Origin: Paenirhodobacter ferrireducens
GTDB taxonomy: Bacteria > Pseudomonadota > Alphaproteobacteria > Rhodobacterales > Rhodobacteraceae
Reading direction: 5' to 3'
NCBI RefSeq assembly: GCF_004022265.1
Contig: NZ_SAVB01000021.1
Span: 1 to 64,000, forward strand
DNA: 64,000 bases
The first letter of the stretch is position 1. Every line of letters begins with the position of its first letter. Below the pieces are notes generated by a model, which was not told the DNA's origin, ran no database searches, and saw only the letters and a program-made list of their open reading frames with translations. The position numbers and the translations under genes are program-made. This document shows positions 35,198 to 43,455 of this stretch, piece after piece.

Positions 35198-36751
35198 ATG
35201 GCGATTTCCAAGGCACTTGCGGACGAGTTGGAACGGCGGCGCGCGGTTGCGCTGGCAGGCGGCGGCGAGAAGAAGGCCGAGGCGCGCCATGCCGAGGCGC
35301 GGATGACCGCGCGCGAGCGGCTCGAGGCGCTGTTCTCGCCCGGCACCTTTCAGGAGTTCGGCCTGCACGCGCGCCACAACACCCGCCACTTCGGCATGGA
35401 ATCGCGCGAGATCCCGGGCGATGGTGTGATCACCGGTACGGGCTTCGTCGACGGCCGCCCGGTCGCCGCCTTTAGCCAGGACTTCACCGTCTCGGGCGGG
35501 TCGCTGGGCGAGATCCATGCGAAGAAGATCTGTCACACACTCGACCACGCCGGCAAGGCCGGGGTGCCGATCATCGGCTTCAACGATTCCGGCGGGGCGC
35601 GGATCCAGGAAGGGGTCGGCGCGCTCTCGGCCTATGGCCAGGTGTTCTACCGCAACGTGCAGCTGTCGGGCGTGGTGCCGCAGATCTCGGTGATCGCCGG
35701 GCCCTGCGCGGGCGGTGCCGCCTATTCGCCGGCGCTGACCGATTTCACCATCATGACCCGCGAGCATGCACAGATGTTCATCTGCGGCCCCGAGGTGATC
35801 CGCGCGGTCACCGGACAGGCGACCAGCATGGACGAGATCGGTTCGGCCGAGGTGCAGGCCTCGGTTGCGGGCAACATCCACTTCATCGCCGAGGATGACG
35901 CGCACGCCGTGGCGCTGGTGCACCGGCTGCTGTCGTTCCTGCCCTCGAACAACATGATGGACCCGCCGCACCGGATCGAGCCCGAGCTCGCCATCGCCGA
36001 CGACCCTGTGCTCGACGATCTGGTGCCCGAGGACCCGAAGGCGCCCTTCGATTGCCGCAAGGTGATCGAGCGACTGGCGGACGAGGGCGATTTCCTTGAA
36101 GTGATGGCGGAATTCGCCGCGAACATCGTCATCGGCTTCGGCCGGATCGGTGGCATCGTGGTGGGCTTCGTCGCGAACCAGCCGATGGTGAAGGCCGGGG
36201 CGCTCGACATCGACGCCTCGGACAAGGCGGCGCGCTTCGTGCGGTTTTGCAACATCTTCAATATCCCGCTGGTGACGCTCGTCGACGTGCCGGGCTTCCT
36301 GCCCGGCGTGCACGAGGAACGGCGCGGCATCATCCGCCACGGCGCGAAGATGCTGTTCTCCTATGCCTCCTCGACGGTGCCGAAGATCACCGTCATCATG
36401 CGCAAGGCCTATGGCGGCGCCTATATCGCGATGTGCAGCCAGGACATGGGGGCCGATCGCGTCCTTGCCTGGCCCTCGGCCGAGATCGCGGTGATGGGCG
36501 CCGAGGGGGCGGTGAACATCCTCTACCGCAAGGAGCTGTCCGAGGCCGAGGACAAGCGCGCCAAGGCGAAGGAGCTGGCCGAGGAATACCGCGCCGAATT
36601 CGCCTCGCCCTATCTGTCGGCCGGGATGCTCTTCGTGTCGGACGTGATCCAGCCGCGCCAGACCCGCTCCGCCATCGCGCTGGCGCTGCGCGGGCTGATG
36701 TCGAAACGCGAGACGCGGCCGCCGAAGAAGCACGGCAACATCCCGCTGTAA
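35198..36751 (+). CDS. mmdA: acyl-CoA carboxyltransferase, alpha subunit of methylmalonyl-CoA decarboxylase type
   Basis: A 517-residue carboxyltransferase of the PccB/MmdA family. Hallmarks are HAEARMTARERLEALFSPGTF near the N-terminus, GFNDSGGARIQEGVGAL and GPCAGGAAYSPALTDFTIM (acyl-CoA oxyanion sites), and the second half with VDVPGFLPGV and AYGGAYIAMCSQ. On its own it could be a propionyl-CoA carboxylase beta subunit. The next three genes encode the delta, biotin-carrier and membrane beta subunits of a decarboxylase pump, so it more probably transfers CO2 from (S)-methylmalonyl-CoA (or a related acyl-CoA) to biotin. The start at 35198 has only a weak ribosome-binding site. Confidence 0.88.
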   Translation: MAISKALADELERRRAVALAGGGEKKAEARHAEARMTARERLEALFSPGTFQEFGLHARHNTRHFGMESREIPGDGVITGTGFVDGRPVAAFSQDFTVSGGSLGEIHAKKICHTLDHAGKAGVPIIGFNDSGGARIQEGVGALSAYGQVFYRNVQLSGVVPQISVIAGPCAGGAAYSPALTDFTIMTREHAQMFICGPEVIRAVTGQATSMDEIGSAEVQASVAGNIHFIAEDDAHAVALVHRLLSFLPSNNMMDPPHRIEPELAIADDPVLDDLVPEDPKAPFDCRKVIERLADEGDFLEVMAEFAANIVIGFGRIGGIVVGFVANQPMVKAGALDIDASDKAARFVRFCNIFNIPLVTLVDVPGFLPGVHEERRGIIRHGAKMLFSYASSTVPKITVIMRKAYGGAYIAMCSQDMGADRVLAWPSAEIAVMGAEGAVNILYRKELSEAEDKRAKAKELAEEYRAEFASPYLSAGMLFVSDVIQPRQTRSAIALALRGLMSKRETRPPKKHGNIPL

Positions 36752-36761
36752 GGACCTGGCC

Positions 36762-37160
36762 ATGCTCGACAATCTTGAACTGATCGGCACGGGCTTCACG
36801 GTGGTGCTGATGGTGCTCGCCGCACTGTGGGGGATGAGTGCGCTGGTCGGGCGCGCCTTCACCCGCGCCGCCGCTGCGCCGAAACCCGCCGTCGGCCCCC
36901 CTGCACCCGCACCCGCGCCCGTGGTGGCGCCGGGCGTGCCGCCCCATCACCTCGTCGCGATTGCCGCGGCGGTGGCCGAGACGTTGGGGGCGGGGGTGCG
37001 CATCACCCGCGTCGCGGCCCCCGGCCACAAGGTCGAGGGCTGGCCGATGGAAGGCCGGATCGAGACCTTCACCGCACATCGCATCCGCACCGACTGGGGC
37101 CCGACCCGGCCCACGCTCGGCGGCGAAACCCCCGACATCCTGAGAGGACATCAGCCATGA
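36762..37160 (+). CDS. mmdD: OadG-like delta subunit of the decarboxylase pump
   Basis: A 132-residue protein with one N-terminal membrane helix (LELIGTGFTVVLMVLAALWGMSALV, split here as LIGTGFTVVLMVLAALWG), a Pro/Ala-rich linker (about 38-60) and a small soluble domain with VAIAAAVAETLGAG. This is the layout of OadG/MmdD, which holds the carboxyltransferase and beta subunits together at the membrane. AGGACCTGGCC precedes the ATG. Its end overlaps the next gene by 4 bases (ATGA). Confidence 0.82.
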   Translation: MLDNLELIGTGFTVVLMVLAALWGMSALVGRAFTRAAAAPKPAVGPPAPAPAPVVAPGVPPHHLVAIAAAVAETLGAGVRITRVAAPGHKVEGWPMEGRIETFTAHRIRTDWGPTRPTLGGETPDILRGHQP

Positions 37161-37552
37161 AACGCTTGCGGATCACTGTCGAAGGCATCGCCTATGAGGT
37201 GACGGTCGAGGATCTGGACGCGGCCCCCGCCGCCGCTGCGGCCCCCGTGGCCCCGGTTGTCGCGCCCCGTCCCGCAGCGGCCAGCGCGCCGAAACCCGTG
37301 CCGGCCCCGGTCGTGGCGGCGCCGGCCGCCCCCGCGGGGGCGGGCTCGGTGCCCAGCCCGCTGGCTGGCACCGTGGTCAGCGTCGCCGTCTCGGTCGGCC
37401 AGACCGTCGCCGCGGGTGAGCTGCTGCTGGTGCTCGAGGCGATGAAGATGAACACCAACATCGGCGCGCCGCAGGCCGGCACGGTGAGCGCGGTGAACGT
37501 CGCCCCCGGCGCCACCGTGACCGAGGGGCAGATCCTCGTCACTTTGGCCTGA
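37157..37552 (+). CDS. mmdC: biotin carboxyl carrier (gamma) subunit
   Basis: A 131-residue biotin carrier: a short N-terminal segment ([18 protein letters not shown]), a Pro/Ala-rich flexible linker (about 22-62) and a C-terminal biotinyl domain with the target lysine in EAMKMN, followed by [17 protein letters not shown]. It shuttles the carboxyl group from the alpha subunit to the membrane beta subunit. Overlaps mmdD by 4 bases and precedes mmdB by 11 bases. Confidence 0.9.
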   Translation: MKRLRITVEGIAYEVTVEDLDAAPAAAAAPVAPVVAPRPAAASAPKPVPAPVVAAPAAPAGAGSVPSPLAGTVVSVAVSVGQTVAAGELLLVLEAMKMNTNIGAPQAGTVSAVNVAPGATVTEGQILVTLA

Positions 37553-37563
37553 CGGGGGCGCAG

Positions 37564-38700
37564 ATGGAGGGCTCGAAGCTCGAACAGCTCTGGTCGCTGA
37601 CCGCGATCCCCGACGTCACCTGGCAGATGGTCGTGATGTGGGCCGTGGTCGCGGTGCTTTTCTACCTTGCGGTCTGGCGTCAGTTCGAACCGCTGCTGCT
37701 GATCCCGATCGCCTTCGGCGCGCTTCTGGCCAACCTGCCGACCGAGGGGCTGGTGAATGCGCCGGTGAACGGCGAGGCCGGGGGGCTTTACTATTACATC
37801 TCGATGGGGGTGAAGCTCGAGATCTTCCCGCCGCTGATCTTCCTCGGCGTCGGGGCGCTGACCGATTTCGGCCCGCTGATCGCCAACCCGCGCACCCTGC
37901 TGCTGGGGGCGGCGGCGCAGTTCGGCGTCTTTGCCACCTTCTTCGGGGCGACGATGATCGGCTTCACCCCGCAGGAGGCCTCGGCGATCGGCATCATCGG
38001 CGGGGCCGATGGCCCGACCTCGATCTTCCTTGCGAACAAGCTTGCGCCCGATCTGCTCGCCCCGATCGCCGTTGCCGCCTACAGTTACATGGCGCTGGTG
38101 CCGATGATCCAGCCGCCGATCATGCGCGCGCTGACCACCAAGGCCGAGCGCAAGATCCGGATGCAGTCGCTGCGCCCGGTGTCGCGGCTGGAAAAGCTGA
38201 TCTTCGCGGTGCTGGTGACGATCGTCGTGATCTTGCTGGTCCCTGCGGCCTCGGCGCTGATCGGGATGCTGATGCTTGGCAACTTCCTGCGCGAAAGCCT
38301 GGTGGCCGAGCGGCTGACGAAGGCCGCACAGAACGAGGTGGTCAATGTCACCACCATCCTGCTTGGCACCTCGGTCGGCATCACCATGACCGGCGAGCGG
38401 TTTTTGGACGCGAGCACGCTGAAGATCCTGGCACTTGGCGTCGTGGCCTTTGGCGTGTCGACGGCGGCAGGGGTGCTGATGGCGAAGCTGATGAACCTGG
38501 TGTCGAAGACCAAGATTAACCCGCTGATCGGCTCGGCCGGGGTCTCGGCGGTGCCGATGGCGGCGCGGGTGAGCCACAACGAGGGCCAGCGCGCCGACCC
38601 GAACAACTACCTGCTCATGCACGCGATGGGGCCCAACGTAGCCGGCGTGATCGGCACGGCGGTGGTCGCGGGCTATTTCATCGCCTGGTTCGGCGGCTGA
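37564..38700 (+). CDS. mmdB: sodium-pumping decarboxylase beta subunit
   Basis: A 378-residue membrane protein of the OadB/MmdB/GcdB family, with about nine to eleven helices. Characteristic motifs are [42 protein letters not shown] and the C-terminal [20 protein letters not shown]. It decarboxylates carboxybiotin and uses the energy to export Na+. The Asp in [10 protein letters not shown] and the SAGVSAVP motif match the sites known to be needed for Na+ in oxaloacetate decarboxylase. Last gene of the mmdADCB row; a strong terminator follows. Confidence 0.92.
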   Translation: MEGSKLEQLWSLTAIPDVTWQMVVMWAVVAVLFYLAVWRQFEPLLLIPIAFGALLANLPTEGLVNAPVNGEAGGLYYYISMGVKLEIFPPLIFLGVGALTDFGPLIANPRTLLLGAAAQFGVFATFFGATMIGFTPQEASAIGIIGGADGPTSIFLANKLAPDLLAPIAVAAYSYMALVPMIQPPIMRALTTKAERKIRMQSLRPVSRLEKLIFAVLVTIVVILLVPAASALIGMLMLGNFLRESLVAERLTKAAQNEVVNVTTILLGTSVGITMTGERFLDASTLKILALGVVAFGVSTAAGVLMAKLMNLVSKTKINPLIGSAGVSAVPMAARVSHNEGQRADPNNYLLMHAMGPNVAGVIGTAVVAGYFIAWFGG

Positions 38701-38721
38701 TCCGGCCGCCCTCGGAAACGC

Positions 38722-38750
38722 AAAACGCGCCCCTCGGGGCGCGTTTTTTT
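38722..38750 (+). terminator. rho-independent terminator after mmdB
   Basis: AAAACGCGCCC pairs with GGGCGCGTTTT around a CTCG loop, ending in seven Ts (38744-38750). It lies 22 bases after the mmdB stop and faces the 3' end of phaZ, so it can serve both strands. Confidence 0.9.
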
Positions 38751-38772
38751 CATCTTCGGGCGGGGCCAGGCG

Positions 38773-40047
38773 TCAGGCCGCGCGCACCGGCGGCTTGCGG
38801 CTGCCCTTCGGTGCCTCGGGGGCATTCGCGTCGATGAAGTCGAGGATCAGCGGGCGGATGTTCTTGCGCCAGCTCGAGCCCGCGAAGATGCCGTAATGGC
38901 CGGCGCCCGGTTCGAGGTGCTGGGCCTTCTTCGCCTCGGGCAGACCGGTGCACAGGCCAAGCGCCGCGACGCATTGCCCGGGCGCCGAGATGTCGTCATT
39001 CGCGCCCTCGACGGTATGCACCGCGACCGAAGTGATCTTGCCGATGTCGACGCGCTTGCCCTCGATGGTGAAGCGGTTGTGCGCGATCTCCAGCCCCTTG
39101 AAGATGCGCTCGACGGTCGAGAGATAGAACTCGGCCGTCATGTCCATCACCGAGAGGTATTCATCGTAGAAGACGTTGTGGTGGTCGCGCTCGCTGCCCT
39201 CGCCCTTGGCCTCGGCGACGATCTTCTTCTGGAAGGCGTCGGCGTGCTTTTCCATGTTCATCGAGATGAAGGAGGCAAGCTGCATCAGCCCGGGATAGAC
39301 CATCCGCCCGGCGCCCTTGTACTTGAAGCCGACGCGCTGGATCACCAGCTGCTCGAGCTGGCCCATGGTGACGCGGCGGCCGAAATCGGTGACTTCGGTC
39401 GCGGCGGCGTCGGGATCGATCGGGCCGCCGATCAGGGTCAGCGTGCGCGGCTGCGCAGCGGGGTCTTCCTCGGCCAGATAGGCGGTCGCGGCGAGCGTCA
39501 GCGGCGCCGGCTGACACACTGCGATGACGTTGATGTCAGGCCCGAGGAAGCGCATGAAATCGACGAGGTAGAGGGTGTAATCCTCGATGTCAAACTTGCC
39601 CTCGCTCACCGGGATGTCGCGGGCGTTGTGCCAGTCCGTCACGTAGACTTCACAGTCCGGCAGCAGGCTCGCCACGGTGGAGCGGAGGAGAGTCGCGTAA
39701 TGGCCCGACATCGGGGCAACGAGGAGCACGCGGCGGGCCATCTGCGCCCGGCCCTGTACCTTGAAATGCACGAGCGACCCGAAAGGTTTGTCGAGCAGCG
39801 TCTCGACCTCGACGGTGTGGTCGCGGCCGTCGACGCCGGGAATCGAGCGGATCCCCCAGTCGGGCTTGATCACCATGCGCGCGAAGCTGCGCTCGGTCAC
39901 CCGGCCCCAGGCCGAGAGCAGTTTGAACATCGGATGGGGCGTCAGCCCCCAGACCGGGTAGGAGGCCATGGCCCGTGCCGAGGCACCCATCCACTCGTTC
40001 GTGTTCCTGATGGTCTCCATCAGGTCGTAGCTCATCATGCCCTTCAT
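38773..40047 (-). CDS. phaZ: intracellular polyhydroxyalkanoate depolymerase
   Basis: A 424-residue intracellular PHA depolymerase of the PhaZ1 type. Hallmarks are VLLVAPMSGHYATLLRSTV, YVTDWHNARDIP and the catalytic Cys178 in VIAVCQPAPLTLAA, where extracellular depolymerases carry Ser. It mobilises stored polymer. The start at 40047 was chosen because AAAGGCGTTACG precedes it and homology begins at MKGMMSYDLMETIRNTNEWM. It is divergent from phaC with 104 bases between the starts. Confidence 0.93.
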   Translation of the reverse strand: MKGMMSYDLMETIRNTNEWMGASARAMASYPVWGLTPHPMFKLLSAWGRVTERSFARMVIKPDWGIRSIPGVDGRDHTVEVETLLDKPFGSLVHFKVQGRAQMARRVLLVAPMSGHYATLLRSTVASLLPDCEVYVTDWHNARDIPVSEGKFDIEDYTLYLVDFMRFLGPDINVIAVCQPAPLTLAATAYLAEEDPAAQPRTLTLIGGPIDPDAAATEVTDFGRRVTMGQLEQLVIQRVGFKYKGAGRMVYPGLMQLASFISMNMEKHADAFQKKIVAEAKGEGSERDHHNVFYDEYLSVMDMTAEFYLSTVERIFKGLEIAHNRFTIEGKRVDIGKITSVAVHTVEGANDDISAPGQCVAALGLCTGLPEAKKAQHLEPGAGHYGIFAGSSWRKNIRPLILDFIDANAPEAPKGSRKPPVRAA

Positions 40048-40151
40048 CGTAACGCCTTTACCCGAGTACAAAATCCCTCAAAACGCCGCTTTACGCTTCC
40101 CCGAAGGCGACGTTATGCTCCCCATAATTAGGATAGGGAGGATTGATCGTT

Positions 40152-41945
40152 ATGACAACAACAGACGAGGCCCCCGTTGCTGCATCGCAGCAAATGCAGG
40201 AAAATCTCGCGAAGATCGAGACCCTGACTCAACGCCTGGTTGATGCCCTGGCGAAGAAGCGCCCCCCCAATCCGGCGATCGACGGGCCCGGTCTTGATCT
40301 TTACCTCAATACCAGCGCCGCCCTGCTGAAGGAACTCGCCGAGAATCCCTCGAAGATCCTCGAGGCCCAGGTGACCTACTGGGGCCAAGCGATGAAGCAC
40401 TATGTCGAGGCGACGCATGCGCTGTCGCAAGGCGCGTTCAAGGCGCCGGCCGATCCGGGCCCGAAAGACCGCCGCTTCACCAACCCGCTGTGGGACACCC
40501 ACCCCTATTTCAACTTCGTCAAGCAGCAGTATCTGATCTCGGCAAAGGCGATGGAGGACGCGGTCGAGCGCATCGAGGGGCTCGACCCGGTCGACCGCCG
40601 GCGGCTGACCTATTTCACCCGGCAGATCGTCGACATGATGGCGCCGACGAACTTCCTTGCCACCAATCCCGACGCGCTGGAGAAGGCGGTGGCGACCGAG
40701 GGGGCGAGCCTGGTGCTGGGGCTCGAGAACCTCGTGCGCGATGTCGAGGAGAACAAGGGCGAGCTGATCGTCACGCTCTCCGACAAGAACGCCTTCGCCG
40801 TGGGGCACAACATCGGCACCGCCGAGGGCTCGGTGGTGTTCCGCAACCGGATGTTCGAGCTGATCCAATACAAGCCGACCACCGAGACGGTGCACCGCAC
40901 GCCGCTCATCATCTTCCCGCCGTGGATCAACAAGTTCTACATCCTCGATCTGAAACCCGCGAACTCGCTGATCCGCTGGATCGTCGATCAGGGCTTCACC
41001 CTGTTCGTGGTCAGCTGGAAGAACCCCGATGCGAGCTATGCCGATGTCGGCATGGACACCTATGTGAGCGAGGGCTATCTGACCGCGATCGAGCAGGTGA
41101 AGGAGATCACCGGCGAGAAGAAGGTGAACGCGGTCGGCTATTGCATCGCCGGCACCACGCTCAGCCTGACGCTTGCCCTGCTCGAGAAGCGCAAGGACAA
41201 GTCGGTCAACTCGGCCACCTTCCTCACCACGCTGACCGACTTCTCGGACCAGGGCGAATTCACCGCCTATCTGCAGGACGATTTCGTCGGCGGCATCGAG
41301 CAGCTGATCAAGCAGCAAGGCGTGCTGGCCGCAAGCTTCATGCAGCGCACCTTCTCCTTCCTGCGCGCGAACGACCTGATCTATGCGCCGGCGATCCGCT
41401 CTTACATGATGGGCGAGGCGCCGCCGGCCTTCGACCTGCTCTACTGGAATGGCGATTCGACGAACCTGCCCGGGCGGATGGCGGTCGAGTATCTGCGCGG
41501 GCTGTGTCAGGAGGACCGCTTCACCACCAAGGGCTTCCCGCTTCTGGGAGAGACGGTGAAGATCTCCGAGGTGAAGGTGCCGCTCTGCGCGCTCGCCTGC
41601 GAGACCGACCACATCGCACCCTGGATCGCCTCGTTCAATGGCATGGCGCAGATGGGATCGGCCGACAAGACCTTCATCTTGTCGGAATCGGGCCATGTCG
41701 CCGGGGTGGTGAACCCGCCGACGAAGAAGAAATACGGCCATTACACCTCCGAGGCGCCGATCCGGGATCCGAACGAATGGAAGGGCAAGGCGACCTATCA
41801 CGAGGGCAGCTGGTGGCCGACCTGGGGCGCCTGGCTGGCCGAGCGCTCGGGCGCGATGGTGCCGGCGCGGGTTCCGGGCGGCGCGAAGCACCCGGTGCTC
41901 GGCCCGGCCCCCGGCACCTATGTGAGCGAGGTGGTCGCCGCCTGA
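40152..41945 (+). CDS. phaC: class I poly(3-hydroxyalkanoate) polymerase
   Basis: A 597-residue class I PHA synthase that polymerises (R)-3-hydroxybutyryl-CoA at the granule surface. The lipase-like box GYCIAGTT holds the catalytic Cys331. The Asp (CETDHIAPW) and His (SGHVAGVVNPP) of the triad are present, as is YVSEGYLTAIEQVKEITG before the box. The ATG at 40152 is preceded by GGGAGG at a 10-base spacing. Codons 9-14 contain the palindrome TTGCTGCATCGCAGCAA, a match to the PhaR operator, so the gene may be repressed from inside its own coding start. phaP and phaR follow. Confidence 0.96.
   Translation: MTTTDEAPVAASQQMQENLAKIETLTQRLVDALAKKRPPNPAIDGPGLDLYLNTSAALLKELAENPSKILEAQVTYWGQAMKHYVEATHALSQGAFKAPADPGPKDRRFTNPLWDTHPYFNFVKQQYLISAKAMEDAVERIEGLDPVDRRRLTYFTRQIVDMMAPTNFLATNPDALEKAVATEGASLVLGLENLVRDVEENKGELIVTLSDKNAFAVGHNIGTAEGSVVFRNRMFELIQYKPTTETVHRTPLIIFPPWINKFYILDLKPANSLIRWIVDQGFTLFVVSWKNPDASYADVGMDTYVSEGYLTAIEQVKEITGEKKVNAVGYCIAGTTLSLTLALLEKRKDKSVNSATFLTTLTDFSDQGEFTAYLQDDFVGGIEQLIKQQGVLAASFMQRTFSFLRANDLIYAPAIRSYMMGEAPPAFDLLYWNGDSTNLPGRMAVEYLRGLCQEDRFTTKGFPLLGETVKISEVKVPLCALACETDHIAPWIASFNGMAQMGSADKTFILSESGHVAGVVNPPTKKKYGHYTSEAPIRDPNEWKGKATYHEGSWWPTWGAWLAERSGAMVPARVPGGAKHPVLGPAPGTYVSEVVAA
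40177..40193. promoter_or_regulatory. PhaR-type operator inside the phaC coding start
   Basis: TTGCTGCATCGCAGCAA is a 7-bp palindrome around ATC and contains CTGC-N3-GCAG (40180-40190), the motif recognised by PhaR of Rhodobacter and Paracoccus. It lies 25 bases after the phaC ATG. Confidence 0.6.
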
Positions 41946-41981
41946 TCGGGCGGCGCAACTCTCCCTTTGGTTGAAAATTCT

Positions 41982-41992
41982 CTGCGGCGCAG
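41982..41992. promoter_or_regulatory. PhaR operator 1 upstream of phaP
   Basis: CTGCGGCGCAG (CTGC-N3-GCAG), just upstream of the -35 box of the phaP promoter. A second site lies 29 bases downstream. Confidence 0.75.
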
Positions 41993-42002
41993 CATTTTTC
42001 AC

Positions 42003-42031
42003 TTGAAATGCTGCGCCGCAGCATTTATAAA
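42003..42031 (+). promoter_or_regulatory. phaP promoter with PhaR operator 2 in its spacer
   Basis: TTGAAA (42003-42008), a 17-base spacer, then TATAAA (42026-42031). The spacer contains CTGCGCCGCAG (42011-42021), a second CTGC-N3-GCAG operator, so a bound PhaR would block RNA polymerase. This is the expected layout for derepression of phasin when PHA granules titrate PhaR away. Confidence 0.75.
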
Positions 42032-42093
42032 TGTCTGTAAGCGAAGGGGCCCTCGCGCATCCCACACCCGGGCTCGCAGATCGGAGCAAGAAA

Positions 42094-42555
42094 ATGGCCA
42101 AGACCCAGGACTTCACCAAGATCATGCAGGACATGATGGCGTCGATGCCGATCGACGCGACCAAATTCCAGGACAGCTTCAAGGCGCAGACTGCGCTCGG
42201 CGAAAAGATCGCGAAGGTCGCCCTCGACGCCGCCGAGAAATCGACCGAAGTGACCTCGAAATGGGCCAAGGACACGATCGCCAAGGTCGGTTCGCTCGCC
42301 AAGTCGAAGCAGGAGCCCGCGGAATACGCCAAGGCGATGAGCGACTTCGCGTCGGCCTCGGCCGAGATGGCTGCCGAAAACCTCGCCGCTTTCGCCGAGA
42401 TCGCGAAGAAGGTGCAGATGGAAACCGTCGAGCTGATGCTGGCTGCCGGCAAGGACTTCTCGGAAGACGCGACCGCCGCGGTGAAGAAAGCCACCGAGGA
42501 AGTGACCGCCGCCGCGAAGAAAGCCACCACCGCCGCCACCGCCGCGACGAAGTAA
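42094..42555 (+). CDS. phaP: phasin (PHA granule surface protein)
   Basis: A 153-residue phasin: MAKTQDFTKIMQDMMASMPI at the start, long amphipathic helices (about 20-125; ALGEKIAKVALDAAEKSTEV) and a Lys/Ala/Thr-rich C-terminal tail (VKKATEEVTAAAKKATTAAT). It coats polyhydroxybutyrate granules. The ATG at 42094 is preceded by CGGAGCAAGAAA. It lies between phaC and phaR, has its own promoter with two PhaR operators and is closed by a terminator. Confidence 0.92.
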   Translation: MAKTQDFTKIMQDMMASMPIDATKFQDSFKAQTALGEKIAKVALDAAEKSTEVTSKWAKDTIAKVGSLAKSKQEPAEYAKAMSDFASASAEMAAENLAAFAEIAKKVQMETVELMLAAGKDFSEDATAAVKKATEEVTAAAKKATTAATAATK

Positions 42556-42603
42556 GAGAACCTCCCGCGACCCGGCTTCCTCCTCCCAGCCGGGACCGGA
42601 CCT

Positions 42604-42635
42604 AAAGGGCAGGCTTCGGTCTGCCCTTTTCTTTT
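42604..42635 (+). terminator. rho-independent terminator after phaP
   Basis: AAAGGGCAG (42604-42612) pairs with CTGCCCTTT (42621-42629), followed by TCTTTT. It ends the highly expressed phaP transcript before phaR. Confidence 0.85.
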
Positions 42636-42667
42636 GTTGCTTTTGCGCCGCTGCCGCATAATCATCG

Positions 42668-42678
42668 CTGCAATGCAG
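42668..42678. promoter_or_regulatory. PhaR operator upstream of phaR
   Basis: CTGCAATGCAG, a CTGC-N3-GCAG match, 22 bases before the phaR start. It suggests autorepression. Confidence 0.65.
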
Positions 42679-42699
42679 GAAGATCCCCGGGAGGACATG

Positions 42700-43263
42700 A
42701 TGGCCGAAGACGCGAAGCCCTTGCTGATCAAGCGCTATGCCAGCCGCAGGCTCTACAACACCGAGACCAGCGACTATGTCACGCTCGAGGATATCGCGAG
42801 CTTCATCCGCGAGGGGCGCGAGGTGCAGATCGTCGATCTGAAGACCGGCGACGACCTGACCCGGCAATACCTGCTGCAGATCATCGCCGAACACGAGAGC
42901 CGCGGCGAGAACGTGCTGCCGGTCGACGTGCTGACCGATCTCGTGCGCAGCTACACCACCTCGGCGCAGTCGGTGGTGCCGCAGTTCCTCGCCGCCTCCT
43001 TCGAGATGCTGCGCGAGGGGCAGTCGAAGATGATGGAGAACTTCTCCTCCTTCCCGAATCCGATGGCCTCGATGCCGGGCTTCGAGGCGCTGCAGCGCCA
43101 GCAGCAGGCGTTCCTGAAGTCGATGATGGCGGGCTGGAGCACGGCCGGTTCGACGGGGCCCGACGACGAGACGGCGGCAAGCGACGCCGCGAAGGACCGC
43201 GAGGAACTGAGCACGATCAAGAAGCAGCTCGCGGACCTGCAATCGAAGCTGTCGAAACTCTGA
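42700..43263 (+). CDS. phaR: polyhydroxyalkanoate synthesis repressor
   Basis: A 187-residue PhaR. The N-terminal DNA- and PHA-binding domain has LLIKRYASRRLYNTETSDYV and LEDIASFIREGREVQIVD (about residues 8-65), followed by YLLQIIAEHES. A coiled-coil-like C-terminus includes EELSTIKKQLADLQSKLSKL. It represses phasin and PHA genes and is released when it binds PHA granules. Two adjacent ATGs (42697, 42700) are possible; the second has GGGAGG five bases upstream and is preferred. Confidence 0.94.
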   Translation: MAEDAKPLLIKRYASRRLYNTETSDYVTLEDIASFIREGREVQIVDLKTGDDLTRQYLLQIIAEHESRGENVLPVDVLTDLVRSYTTSAQSVVPQFLAASFEMLREGQSKMMENFSSFPNPMASMPGFEALQRQQQAFLKSMMAGWSTAGSTGPDDETAASDAAKDREELSTIKKQLADLQSKLSKL

Positions 43264-43272
43264 TCCGGACCG

Positions 43273-43318
43273 GGAGGGGGCGCTGCCCCCATGTCAAAGG
43301 GGGCCTTGCGGCCCCCTT
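43273..43318 (-). repeat. intergenic palindromic repeat, partner of copy D
   Basis: GGGAGGGGGCGCTGCCCCC followed by a second hairpin (GGGGGCC...GGCCCCC at 43300-43316). It resembles the GC half of the repeat family in inverted orientation to copy D but lacks a clear GGTATTT end, so it is a degenerate partner. It may also end the phaR transcript. Confidence 0.5.
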
Positions 43319-43390
43319 CGTCATTCCCCCGGAGACTTTGTGCCAGGAAAAGGCCTCGCCGCGAAAAGCCTTCCGGTTTTCTCCTTGCCG

Positions 43391-43441
43391 GAAATACCTC
43401 GGGGGTGAGGCCCGGCAGGGCCGAGGGGGCAGCGCCCCCTC
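43391..43441 (+). repeat. intergenic palindromic repeat, copy D
   Basis: GAAATACCTCGGGGGTGAGG, then CCGGCAGGGCCGAGGGGGC and AGCGCCCCCT. It is nearly identical over about 50 bases to copy G at 55750. It sits just before the 3' end of the aminotransferase gene. Confidence 0.7.
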
Positions 43442-43455
43442 TGACCCGGTCGACG

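Noticed and set aside
33053-36862. A 1269-codon minus-strand open frame across the TRAP and carboxyltransferase genes
   Set aside because: It spans three real genes and a terminator, has a His/Arg/Asp-rich composition and no motifs; a shadow of GC-rich coding DNA.
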